A stretch of DNA of 64,000 nt from Thalassospira marina. GTDB taxonomy: Bacteria; Pseudomonadota; Alphaproteobacteria; Rhodospirillales; Thalassospiraceae. Positions 8,957 through 17,347 of this stretch are shown one piece after another (position 1 is the first letter of the stretch; every line of letters begins with the position of its first letter). The stretch spans positions 171,501 through 235,500 of the forward strand of contig NZ_CP024200.1 of NCBI RefSeq assembly GCF_002844375.1, written 5' to 3'. The notes beneath the pieces are model-generated. The model searched no databases, had not been told where the DNA came from, and worked only from the letters and a program-made list of their open reading frames with translations. A program made the position numbers and the translations under genes.

Positions 8957-11362
8957 TTGCTTGACGACCGAGAACGCCTGAGCCGCCAAAAATCCGATCC
9001 GGCGATCATTCGTTTGCATCGCGCACTTTCGCGCCTGCAATCGGTCGTGACCGTAATGCATAGTGGCGCGCATCCTGATGATGAACAAAGCGGCATGGTG
9101 GCCTATTTGCGGTTTGGTCGGGGGATGCGGGTGGTGATTACCTGTTCCACCCGGGGCGAAGGTGGACAGAATATTTTGGGGGCCGAACGCCAGGGCGCAC
9201 TCGGTGCGCTGCGCACACGCGAAATGGAACAGGCCGCGCGTGAACTTGATTGTGATATTCACTGGGTGGGACATGGGCCCGAAGACCGCATCCATGATTT
9301 CGGGTTTTCCAAAAACGGCGAAGAAACCCTGGATCGCTGGGGTGAATATCTGTTGATTGATCGCATGGTGCGTGCCTATCGCCGGGAAAAACCCGATATC
9401 GTGATTCCCACCTTTCTTGATGTGCCGGGCCAGCATGGCCATCACCGTGCCATGACCCTGGCCGCAGAACGGGCCATCGCCCTTGCCGCCGATCCGATCT
9501 ATGATTGCGGTGGGCTGGCCCCCTGGAAAGTTGCCAAATTTTACCTGCCGGCCTGGTCCGGTGCCAGTGATGCCTATGATGATGAAATTGCCCCGCCGCC
9601 CGTAACCGTTTCGATAAACGCGCCCAGGGATGATGCGATTACCGGTGTTTCCTATGACGAAATCGGTCAATGGTCGCGTGCTTTTCACCATTCGCAGGGC
9701 ATGGGGCAGTGGCTGTATTGCCCGAAATCACAGTGGGATTTGCACCTTTCCACCGGCGAAAAAGAAACCGATATCAATGATCATTTGCCAGCAACCCTGG
9801 CCGATATTGCCGCACTTGAAACCTGCCCCAATGAAATACAGGCATTGCTGGTTTCGGTACAAACGGCGATTAACCGCGCCATTGCGGCCTTTCCTGACCG
9901 TGATGCGATCAAACCGTTTTTGCTGCGCGCCTATGGTGGGCTGACAAAGGTGCTTGCCATTTTGCCGGTCGATTTTGCCGCTTCCCATGGGCACCGCTTG
10001 ACCCGCAAAAAGCAGGAAATTGCCATTGCCCTGTTTGAAACCCTGCATTTCAAACTCGATAGCAGCATTGATAACCCGTTTCTGTTTCCGGGCGGAAACA
10101 CGAAAATCGATATCCGTTTTTCATCAAGTAGTAATTTGAAAAATATACAAATATCGCTTGTAACAACAGGGGGCATCACCAGCAAGTTGCAGGATGAAAA
10201 GCCGGGGCATTTGCAATTTTCCGTGTCAACCAATGCCGAAACGCCGGTTGGGTCGGTTTACCCGCGCTTGTTTCATGCGGGGCAGGGCAACGGCCCGGTT
10301 TATGTGCAAATCAGCGCGACCTGCGATGGGCAGGTGATTGAACGCCAGCTTGATTTGCCCGAAACGGTCCAGGTTGTTCCCGCCTATGAAGGGTGCTGGA
10401 GCGAGGATGCGATTATTGCGCCGCTGGGCAAACCGGCACGGCGCTGGACCATGGTGCTGGACCATAATGTGCCCGCAGCCGAACTGGCGTTTAAAACCCC
10501 GGAAGGCTGGCAGGCAAAGGCCGTTAATCATGGCAAAATCGATATCATTGCCCCGGCTGATCTGAAGGCCGGGTTATATGATATTTTGCCGGTGCGTGAT
10601 GACCTGCCGCTTGTGACCAAGTCGGTCATTGATTATCCGCATGTGTCGAAGCTGGTTTATCACCGTCGCCAGCCCTTGCGTATTTTGGCACTGGACCTTG
10701 AATTGCCGGAAAATGTCTGCATTGGCTATGTCGGTGGCGGGGCCGATAATGTGGGCAACTGGATGCGCCGCATGGGGCTGGATGTAACGGACCTTGGCCG
10801 TGAAGATCTGGCGGGGGATTTGTCAAAGTTCGATACGCTGGTGATTGGCATTTTTGCCTTTGGAATGCGGTCTGATTTGCGTGATTCACATGCGCAACTG
10901 CATGATTATGTCCGCAAGGGTGGGCATTTGCTCACGCTTTATCATCGGCCCAAAGATAATTGGGATGAAAACCATACGCCGCCAGCAATGTTGAAAATTG
11001 GCGCACCATCCCTGCGCTGGCGTGTTACCGACCCGAATGCACCCGTGCGCATGCTGCTGCCGCATCATCCATTATTTAACGGGCCAAATAAAATTGGTGT
11101 GGATGACTGGAAAGGCTGGGACAAGGAACGCGGGCTTTATTTTGCCGCCAGTTGGGATGATGCCTATCAGCCCTTGATCGCGGTGTCAGATAGCGGTGAA
11201 AAACCGCTGACCGGCGGGCTGGTTTCGGCTGAAATCGGTGCGGGGCGCCATACCCATACCAGCCTGGTTTTGCATCATCAGCTTGATAAATGTGTTCCCG
11301 GTGCCTTCCGGTTGCTGGCCAATCTGGTGCAGGGACAGCGCCATATCAACAAGGCTTGCTAG
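8957..11362 (+). CDS. PIG-L-family deacetylase with large C-terminal extension
   Basis: 801 residues from TTG 8957, which has AGGAG seven bases upstream (the frame is open back to 8912, inside the ROK gene). Residues 35-190 are a PIG-L/LmbE zinc deacetylase domain: A-H-P-D-D-E at 38-43 gives the metal-binding His and the Asp base, and G-Q-H-G-H-H near 160 supplies the third ligand. Residues from about 586 (Y-V-G-G-G-A-D-N-V) to 690 resemble a glutamine-amidotransferase-like flavodoxin fold (T-L-V-I-G-I-F-A-F-G), without an evident catalytic Cys. The family removes N-acetyl groups from GlcNAc-containing molecules. The context suggests it processes the imported amino-sugar compound. No signal peptide is evident. 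Confidence 0.85.
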   Translation: MLDDRERLSRQKSDPAIIRLHRALSRLQSVVTVMHSGAHPDDEQSGMVAYLRFGRGMRVVITCSTRGEGGQNILGAERQGALGALRTREMEQAARELDCDIHWVGHGPEDRIHDFGFSKNGEETLDRWGEYLLIDRMVRAYRREKPDIVIPTFLDVPGQHGHHRAMTLAAERAIALAADPIYDCGGLAPWKVAKFYLPAWSGASDAYDDEIAPPPVTVSINAPRDDAITGVSYDEIGQWSRAFHHSQGMGQWLYCPKSQWDLHLSTGEKETDINDHLPATLADIAALETCPNEIQALLVSVQTAINRAIAAFPDRDAIKPFLLRAYGGLTKVLAILPVDFAASHGHRLTRKKQEIAIALFETLHFKLDSSIDNPFLFPGGNTKIDIRFSSSSNLKNIQISLVTTGGITSKLQDEKPGHLQFSVSTNAETPVGSVYPRLFHAGQGNGPVYVQISATCDGQVIERQLDLPETVQVVPAYEGCWSEDAIIAPLGKPARRWTMVLDHNVPAAELAFKTPEGWQAKAVNHGKIDIIAPADLKAGLYDILPVRDDLPLVTKSVIDYPHVSKLVYHRRQPLRILALDLELPENVCIGYVGGGADNVGNWMRRMGLDVTDLGREDLAGDLSKFDTLVIGIFAFGMRSDLRDSHAQLHDYVRKGGHLLTLYHRPKDNWDENHTPPAMLKIGAPSLRWRVTDPNAPVRMLLPHHPLFNGPNKIGVDDWKGWDKERGLYFAASWDDAYQPLIAVSDSGEKPLTGGLVSAEIGAGRHTHTSLVLHHQLDKCVPGAFRLLANLVQGQRHINKAC

Positions 11363-11456
11363 GTCGGCCAAAGCAGGGCTTGGCTGGAACACCTATGAAA
11401 GTGCTTTAAATTTCGTCGAAACCTGTTGTGCTTTTATGGGCGTATTGGCAAAACTT

Positions 11457-11494
11457 CGGCATATCGCGGACAATGATATGTCCGCGATATGCCG
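11457..11494. terminator. Perfect 16-bp inverted repeat between convergent genes
   Basis: CGGCATATCGCGGACA (11457-11472) and its exact complement (11479-11494) flank a six-base loop. It starts 94 bases after the PIG-L stop and abuts the LysR stop codon on the opposite strand. On the minus strand it is followed by AAGTTTT, so it most likely terminates the LysR transcript. It may act in both directions. Confidence 0.7.
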
Positions 11495-11495
11495 A

Positions 11496-12413
11496 TTAAT
11501 TCGCACTGTTAATCGCCATTTCCCGGCAGCAGGCCAGCACCCAGTCGCGAAAGGCAACAATTGGCGGGTGGGTGGCATTGCTGCGTGATGTGATAAAGTA
11601 ATATTTGCGGTCGCTATGCAACCTTTTGCCGGTCGGGTCTACCAGCCGGCCGCTTGCCAGTTCTTTTTCCACCAAAAAGGACGGTATGATAGCCACCCCA
11701 TGGCCCAATATGGCGGCCTGGATGGTAATGAAAAAATCCTGGTAGCCCGCTAGCTGGTTTGTACCGGCGGTAATATCCGGGGCGTGGGCCTCGGCCCAGT
11801 GTTGCCAGGCAAAGGGCCGGGTTGTTGTGTGCAACATGGGTGCCTGCGCAAACCCGCGGACGAAGCCTTTTGCAAACATTTCTGCCCGTTCTGGCGCACA
11901 AACCGTGATGAGTTCTTCGTTAAACAGATGCGTAATTTCCAGCCCCGGCCATTGCCCGTGACCGGACCGTATACCGACATCCATGTTTCCCGAAACAAGG
12001 TCGACCAGCTCGTCCGAACTTGAAAGATCAACCGCAATTTGCGGGTGGGCAGCCTTGAAATTGGGTAATTTGGGCAGAAGCCATTGCATCGCCAGGGTGG
12101 GCAGCGTCGTCATACGGATGATGTTCATCCCGGCGATGCGCAATTTCAGTTCCGTGGTTGCACTGGCAATATCGCCCAGCGCATTGGAAACCTTGCGGTG
12201 GTAATCCTCGCCAATTGCCGTTAATCGCACGCCCGATCTTTCGCGGACAAAAAGTTTGCAGCCCAGTTCTTCCTCTAGCAGCAGGATTTGCCGGCTGACG
12301 GCACTTTGCGTCACCAGCAGGGCCGATGCGGTGTCGGAAAAATTGCCAAGCTTGCCTGCCATCTCAAAAACACGCAGGGCTTTAAGCGACGGTAAACGGT
12401 GTTTTGGCGGCAT
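11496..12413 (-). CDS. LysR-family transcriptional regulator (GcvA-like)
   Basis: 305 residues. The N-terminal winged helix (residues 8-66) contains F-S-D-T-A-S-A-L-L-V-T-Q-S-A-V-S-R-Q and then L-E-E-E-L-G-C-K-L-F-V-R, the standard LysR pattern. The remainder is the periplasmic-binding-like effector domain (V-D-L-S-S-S-D-E-L-V-D-L, G-I-R-S-G). AAGGA lies about six bases before ATG. It is divergent from the enolase-superfamily gene, with about 100 bases between starts, which is the classical arrangement for a LysR activator controlling its neighbour. The effector is unknown. Confidence 0.93.
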   Translation of the reverse strand: MPPKHRLPSLKALRVFEMAGKLGNFSDTASALLVTQSAVSRQILLLEEELGCKLFVRERSGVRLTAIGEDYHRKVSNALGDIASATTELKLRIAGMNIIRMTTLPTLAMQWLLPKLPNFKAAHPQIAVDLSSSDELVDLVSGNMDVGIRSGHGQWPGLEITHLFNEELITVCAPERAEMFAKGFVRGFAQAPMLHTTTRPFAWQHWAEAHAPDITAGTNQLAGYQDFFITIQAAILGHGVAIIPSFLVEKELASGRLVDPTGKRLHSDRKYYFITSRSNATHPPIVAFRDWVLACCREMAINSAN

Positions 12414-12510
12414 GGTATTCCTTTAAATCATGTCTGATCAAAAAATACGAATTTTACAGGCGATAAGGTATCGAACAAAGTCACGTCAGGTTCAAGATGG
12501 AGAAATGAAC

Positions 12511-13680
12511 ATGTCCGTGATGATTACCCGGCTAAGTGCCGTTGCCGTGCGGGTGCCACTGGCGACCCCGGTATTGGCACCCCAGCTTAAAATCAGCTTT
12601 CGGGACTATTTGCTGGTGATGCTGGAATGTTCCGATAACAGCCGTGGTATTGGTTTTAGTTATATCGGGACGGGCGGTGGCAAATCGACCGCAGCGGTGT
12701 TTGACGAATTTGTTTTGCAAAATGTGTTGGGGGCAGACCCGACCAACCCCGAAGCCATTTCAAAAAAGCTGAAATTTGCCACCCGTATCCAGGGGCGCGG
12801 CGGCATTGTCGCCAATGCTTTTAGCGCGCTTGACATCGCCCTTTGGGATCGTAACAGCCGTGCTGCTGGCCTGCCGCTGGCACAAATGATTAACCCCGAT
12901 GCCAAAAAAGTGGTGCCAGCTTATGCATCGGGCGGTTACCTGAATGGCGAATACCGCCCGGCAGAACTGGAACGCGAAATTAAATCCGCGCTGGATGCAG
13001 GCTTTGCCAGCATCAAACTGAAATGCGCCTTTGGCAGCCAGCAGGATGATATTGCCCGCGTTAAAACCGCCCGTCGCTTTATGGGCGATAAAACCAACCT
13101 GATGCTTGATGCCTATAACCGCTGGACCCAGGTTGAAGATGCCCTGCCATCGGTTATTGCCTATCAGGATGTTCATCCCTATTGGGTCGAAGACCCCTTC
13201 GAACCCGATATGATCGAAGAATTATCCGGCCTGAACCGGCAGGTTGGCGCGGTGCTGGCAACGGGCGAATTTTACTTTTCCCCCGCGGCGTTTCAGGCAA
13301 TGGCAAGCCAGAAGGCCGTTGGCGTGTTTCAGGCCGAAGCCCCGCGCTGTGGCGGCATTACCGACTGGCTGAAAATTGCCGATATCGCCCAGGCCAATGG
13401 CATCGAATTCAGCCCCTGCTGGTTCCATGATTTGCATGTGCATCTGGTTGCGGCATCACCAGCGGCAAAATTTGTCGAATATTTCCCGACCCGCGACATT
13501 CTGAATTTCGCCGAACTGATCGACCGGCCCGTTATCGCCCGCGATGGTGAAATCGCCGTGCCGCAGGAACCTGGCGTCGGTTTTGATTTTATTATGGATG
13601 CGGTTGAAAAATATGCCCTGGCCACGGCCATAACCGGCACATTCGACACCCCAACCCTGGTGCAGGCGGCGGCCATCTAA
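12511..13680 (+). CDS. Enolase-superfamily enzyme, mandelate racemase/muconate lactonizing type
   Basis: About 389 residues from ATG 12511, which is eight bases after GGAG (the frame is open from 12430). It has an N-terminal capping domain and a C-terminal barrel. Metal ligands are visible as Asp in M-L-D-A-Y-N, Glu in W-V-E-D-P-F-E-P and Glu in A-T-G-E-F. A K-x-K base pair sits in S-I-K-L-K, and the opposite-face His is in H-D-L-H-V-H-L. These are the mandelate racemase subgroup residues. The superfamily abstracts the alpha-proton of a carboxylate, so a sugar-acid dehydratase or a racemase/epimerase is likely. The substrate cannot be assigned. Confidence 0.88.
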   Translation: MSVMITRLSAVAVRVPLATPVLAPQLKISFRDYLLVMLECSDNSRGIGFSYIGTGGGKSTAAVFDEFVLQNVLGADPTNPEAISKKLKFATRIQGRGGIVANAFSALDIALWDRNSRAAGLPLAQMINPDAKKVVPAYASGGYLNGEYRPAELEREIKSALDAGFASIKLKCAFGSQQDDIARVKTARRFMGDKTNLMLDAYNRWTQVEDALPSVIAYQDVHPYWVEDPFEPDMIEELSGLNRQVGAVLATGEFYFSPAAFQAMASQKAVGVFQAEAPRCGGITDWLKIADIAQANGIEFSPCWFHDLHVHLVAASPAAKFVEYFPTRDILNFAELIDRPVIARDGEIAVPQEPGVGFDFIMDAVEKYALATAITGTFDTPTLVQAAAI

Positions 13681-14013
13681 CATCTGTTTCGTTTCCCGCC
13701 AGTGATGGTCATATGGTTAGGCCGTCGCTGGCGGGAGGCATAAACCCGATAATCGATTCGTTCCAAACTACAATTTTTGCGGGATTGATGTGGAACAGGA
13801 TGAAACATTTACGTTAGCTTTTTTGCGTGATGTTTTGTCCGTCAAGTGCTGATAGAGAATTGAAAAAAATAACAAAAATTTTCTGCCAATAGCCGAAATA
13901 TGAAACAAAAATAGAAACAAATGTTTCAATAATTGGGATTATGAAACATTTGTTGTTTCGGGTTGCGTTATGTGGCGTAATTTTCATCACCAACAGGGAG
14001 GCCAGGGCACCAG
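13681..14013 (+). promoter_or_regulatory. Intergenic region with GAAACA repeat operators upstream of rpiR-type gene
   Basis: The left end holds a 14-bp imperfect hairpin (13695-13708 with 13722-13735, GC-rich, two G-U pairs) that probably terminates the enolase-family gene, although no T-run follows. The right part is AT-rich and contains GAAACA at 13802, 13902, 13914 and 13943. Two of these form inverted repeats: GAAACA-AA-TGTTTC at 13914-13927 and GAAACA-TTTGT-TGTTTC at 13943-13959. An arm of ACAAATGTTTCA (13917-13928) is repeated inverted at 13942-13953. RpiR proteins commonly bind GAAA/TTTC inverted repeats, so this is a good candidate autoregulatory operator. Confidence 0.55.
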
Positions 14014-14949
14014 ATGGGGGCTTATACCGATTTCCGGGAAAGACTGATCGCCGAATATGGCGCGATGAGTCCGCAATTGCAGCGGGCCGCGCGTTATATG
14101 CTCGATCATCCCGATGATGTCGCCCTGAAATCGATGCGTGCCCTTGCTGTTTCGGCCGATGTACCGCCCAGCACCATTGTCCGGCTGATGAAAACCATTG
14201 GCATTGAAAGTTATCAGGAATTCCGGCTGGGTTACCAAAACCGGCTGCGCGACATGCCTGCCAGTTATGCCGGGCGTGCCCGACAATTGCAGCATCGCGG
14301 TGTTGCTGGCGAAATGGCAATGAATTTGGGCGATACCGTCAGCAGCAGTGAAAACACCCTGATCGATGAAATCCTGCATCAGGAACATGGCAATCTGGTG
14401 CGGTCCTATGGCCCGGAAATGCGGTCCGCGCTGATCAATGCCTGCACGCTGATCGAAAATGCCCGGCGGGTTTTTGTGCTGGGTCGGCGTGGGGCTTTTC
14501 CGGCGGCGTTTCAGTTTGCCTATGCCTATCGCCTGTTTGGCGACAATTTGACACTGGTGGATGGTGCGGCAGGTACATTTGGCGACCAGTTGCGCGGCAT
14601 GGGCCGGCGCGATGTGATGCTGGCCGTGTGCCTTAGCCCCTATACCAACGACACCCTGCAGATGGTTGATTACGCACTGGCGCAAAAATCAGCGGTGATC
14701 AGCGTAACAGATTCCGATGTTTCCCCGCTGGCGCGTCATGCCAGCGTCAATCTGGTCATTTCGGATGCTTCACCATCCTTTTTTCAAAGTTTTACTGCCG
14801 CCGTGTCTGTAATGCAGGCGCTGGTGACGCTTCTTGTTGCGCGGGGCGGCGAAACCGCCCTGCAACAAATTGCCGTGGCAGAAAAGCAGCTTTCGGTTTT
14901 TGACACTTACTGGCAGGACTCCGGTCCCAAACGGAATACGCGATCATGA
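14014..14949 (+). CDS. MurR/RpiR-family transcriptional regulator
   Basis: 311 residues with GGGAGG upstream of ATG. The N-terminal HTH_6 domain covers about residues 5-80 (A-A-R-Y-M-L-D-H-P-D-D-V-A, then S-A-D-V-P-P-S-T-I-V-R-L-M). The C-terminal SIS domain (about 135-265: R-R-V-F-V-L-G-R-R-G and A-V-I-S-V-T-D) binds phosphosugars in most relatives. RpiR members paired with amino-acid catabolic genes can sense other ligands. Its stop overlaps the aminotransferase start (ATGA at 14946-14949), so the regulator leads a three-gene operon and is likely autoregulated by the GAAACA sites upstream. Confidence 0.92.
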   Translation: MGAYTDFRERLIAEYGAMSPQLQRAARYMLDHPDDVALKSMRALAVSADVPPSTIVRLMKTIGIESYQEFRLGYQNRLRDMPASYAGRARQLQHRGVAGEMAMNLGDTVSSSENTLIDEILHQEHGNLVRSYGPEMRSALINACTLIENARRVFVLGRRGAFPAAFQFAYAYRLFGDNLTLVDGAAGTFGDQLRGMGRRDVMLAVCLSPYTNDTLQMVDYALAQKSAVISVTDSDVSPLARHASVNLVISDASPSFFQSFTAAVSVMQALVTLLVARGGETALQQIAVAEKQLSVFDTYWQDSGPKRNTRS

Positions 14950-16286
14950 GCTCACATGTTTTACATCGAAACAGTCTGGTCCAACCCCCGCGCGCGGTGG
15001 CAGGCGATGGCATCTATATTATTGATGCGAACGGCAAACGTTATCTTGATGCCTCGGGCGGGGCGGCTGTTTCCTGCCTTGGGCATTCCGACCCGGATGT
15101 AAGGGCTGCGATCATTGAACAGGTTGGCAAGCTTGCCTATGCGCATTCCGGTTTCTTTTCATCCGACCCGATGGAAGAGCTTGCCGATGACCTGATTGCC
15201 CATGCCCCGGCCGGGATGGAAAAGGTCTATTTCGTTTCTGGCGGGTCCGAGGCCGTTGAAGCCGCCCTTAAAATGGCACGGCAATATTTCCTTGAACTTG
15301 GCGAACCTGACCGCAAGTTTGTGATCGCGCGCCGCCAAAGCTACCATGGCAATACGCTTGGCGCGTTATCCGTGGGGGGCAATATGTGGCGCCGCCGGCA
15401 GTTTGAACCCCTGTTGATCGATGCCAGCCACGTTTCACCCTGTTATGCCTATCGTGACCAGCAGGCCAATGAAACCGCCGAGCAATATGGCCTGCGCGTT
15501 GCCAACGAACTTGAAGAAGCCATTTTGACCCTGGGCACGGGCCGGGTTGCTGCCTTTGTTGCCGAACCGGTTGTCGGGGCAACATCGGGTGCGGTTGCAG
15601 CCGTGCCGGGTTATTTCAAACGTATTCGCGAAATTTGTGACCGTTACGGTGTGCTGCTGATCCTTGATGAAGTCATGTGTGGCATGGGCCGCACAGGTAC
15701 GCTTCACGCGATCGAGCAGGAAGGCATTTCAGGCGATCTGCAAACGATTGCCAAGGGCCTGGGGGCTGGTTATCAGCCGATTGGCGCGGTTCTGGTTTCG
15801 GGTAAAATTGACCGCGCCATTGCCAGCGGCAGTGGTTTTTTCCAGCACGGCCATACCTATCAGGGCCATGCAACCGCCTGTGCCGCTGCCCTTGCCACCC
15901 AGCGCGCCATTCGGGATCGCGACCTTTTGGCAAATGTGAATATCCAGGGCGAAAACCTGCAAAATGCCCTGACCGCGCAATTTGCCAACCACCCCTATAT
16001 TGGTGACATTCGCGGGCGCGGCCTGTTCCGTGGCGTTGAATTTGTTGCCGATCGCGCCACAAAGGAACCGTTTGATCCCGCACGCAAGATCAACGCCAAA
16101 ATCAAGAAAACAGCCTTTGCCAACGGGCTGATGTGCTATCCCATGGGAGGCACGATTGATGGTCAGCTGGGCGATCATGTGCTGTTTGCCCCTCCTTATA
16201 TTGTGAGTGACGAACAGATCGGCGATATTGTGTCGCTGTTTGCCAAAACCGTTGATCAGGTTTTTGCCGCCGAGGGGCTGGCATGA
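14946..16286 (+). CDS. Class III aminotransferase (PLP, fold type I)
   Basis: 446 residues, normal for omega-amino-acid or diamino aminotransferases. Visible features are S-G-G-S-E-A-V-E-A near residue 100 (PLP phosphate), S-Y-H-G-N-T near 136, the Asp of I-L-D-E-V-M-C-G-M-G-R near 243 (PLP pyridine N) and the Schiff-base Lys in I-A-K-G-L-G-A-G-Y-Q-P near 271. It moves an amino group from a distal-amine substrate to a keto acid. It overlaps the regulator before it and the BKACE gene after it. I infer that it forms the beta-keto acid that the BKACE enzyme then cleaves. Confidence 0.92.
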   Translation: MSSHVLHRNSLVQPPRAVAGDGIYIIDANGKRYLDASGGAAVSCLGHSDPDVRAAIIEQVGKLAYAHSGFFSSDPMEELADDLIAHAPAGMEKVYFVSGGSEAVEAALKMARQYFLELGEPDRKFVIARRQSYHGNTLGALSVGGNMWRRRQFEPLLIDASHVSPCYAYRDQQANETAEQYGLRVANELEEAILTLGTGRVAAFVAEPVVGATSGAVAAVPGYFKRIREICDRYGVLLILDEVMCGMGRTGTLHAIEQEGISGDLQTIAKGLGAGYQPIGAVLVSGKIDRAIASGSGFFQHGHTYQGHATACAAALATQRAIRDRDLLANVNIQGENLQNALTAQFANHPYIGDIRGRGLFRGVEFVADRATKEPFDPARKINAKIKKTAFANGLMCYPMGGTIDGQLGDHVLFAPPYIVSDEQIGDIVSLFAKTVDQVFAAEGLA

Positions 16287-17134
16287 CCCTGTATTCCGAA
16301 ATACCAGCCATTCTGGCGGTTGCACCCAATGGTGCGCGTAAAATGCCGGCCGATTACCCGAACCTGCCCATCACACCGGCCGAACTTGCGCGCGAGGCCC
16401 GCGATTGCCTGGCGGCTGGGGCATCGGTCATTCATTTGCATGTGCGCGATGATGCCGGGGGCCACAGCCTCGATACCGGTCGTTACCGCGAAGCCATTGC
16501 CGAAATTCGTGCCGCGGTTGGCGATGACCTGCTGATCCAGGTTACAAGCGAGGCGGTGGGCATTTACGATGCCGCAGCCCAAATGGCGATGGTGCGCGAC
16601 CTCGTGCCAGAAGCCGTATCCCTTGCCATTCGCGAGGTTGCCCCTGAAGGTTGCGACGAAAAGGAATTCGCCGCCTTTTGCGCCTTCATGCGCGAAGCAG
16701 GCATTCGCCCGCAATTTATTCTTTATGCGCCCGAAGATATAACCCGTTATGCCGACCTTGTTGGTCGCGGTGTAATCCCGGGTACGGGCTTTCCACTGTT
16801 ATATGTGCTGGGGCGTTACACGGTTGGGCAAAAATCCAGCCCGGTGGATTTGCTGGATTTTCTGGCAACTCCCGTGGTTCGAAACCAGCCAGCGCTGGTT
16901 TCAAACTGGATGATGTGTGCCTTTGGCCAATTTGAAAATGCCTGTGCAATGGCGGCCATTGCCCTTGGCGGTCATGCCCGGATCGGATTTGAAAACAATA
17001 CCCAGTTGATAGATGGCACATCCGCGCCAGGAAATGCCGCCCTGATCGATCAGGCGAAAAAGGGCGTTTTGATGCTGGGACGAAAGGTTGCTAACGCCGA
17101 ACTAGCGCGAAAGTTGCTTAGTCCGGACTGGTGA
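16283..17134 (+). CDS. BKACE-family beta-keto acid cleavage enzyme (DUF849)
   Basis: 283 residues. The metal-binding H-L-H-V-R-D motif lies near residue 50, a TIM-barrel pattern follows, and R-I-G-F-E-N-N near 232 corresponds to the conserved Glu ligand segment. Family members use Zn and condense a beta-keto acid with acetyl-CoA to give acetoacetate and a new acyl-CoA. It overlaps the aminotransferase stop by four bases. The pair suggests beta-amino acid breakdown: transamination followed by retro-Claisen cleavage. The side chain handled by this member is not readable without a specificity alignment. Confidence 0.9.
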   Translation: MTLYSEIPAILAVAPNGARKMPADYPNLPITPAELAREARDCLAAGASVIHLHVRDDAGGHSLDTGRYREAIAEIRAAVGDDLLIQVTSEAVGIYDAAAQMAMVRDLVPEAVSLAIREVAPEGCDEKEFAAFCAFMREAGIRPQFILYAPEDITRYADLVGRGVIPGTGFPLLYVLGRYTVGQKSSPVDLLDFLATPVVRNQPALVSNWMMCAFGQFENACAMAAIALGGHARIGFENNTQLIDGTSAPGNAALIDQAKKGVLMLGRKVANAELARKLLSPDW

Positions 17135-17199
17135 GCCCAAAAAAATTGAGAAAAGTGTGACCTGCTTCACAGTCAGGGAGTGTTTAGGGGCCACTTCCC

Positions 17200-17228
17200 A
17201 AGCTGTTGGGTTCATAATCCCACAGCTT
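17200..17228 (+). terminator. Hairpin between BKACE and TAXI-TRAP genes
   Basis: AAGCTGT-TGGG pairs with CCCA-CAGCTT across an eight-base loop, with one bulged base. It lies 66 bases after the BKACE stop and 120 bases before the TRAP binding-protein start. There is no T-run, so it could be a weak terminator or a structured leader. Confidence 0.4.
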
Positions 17229-17347
17229 TAAATATAGTCCCCGAAATCGGGGCTGCTATCAGTGATGGTGGCAGTTCCATCGAATTTCTTCTGCTGCCTT
17301 TGGCGCAGTTGAATAATTCCAACAGGGTGTTAAGGGAGACAATCCTG

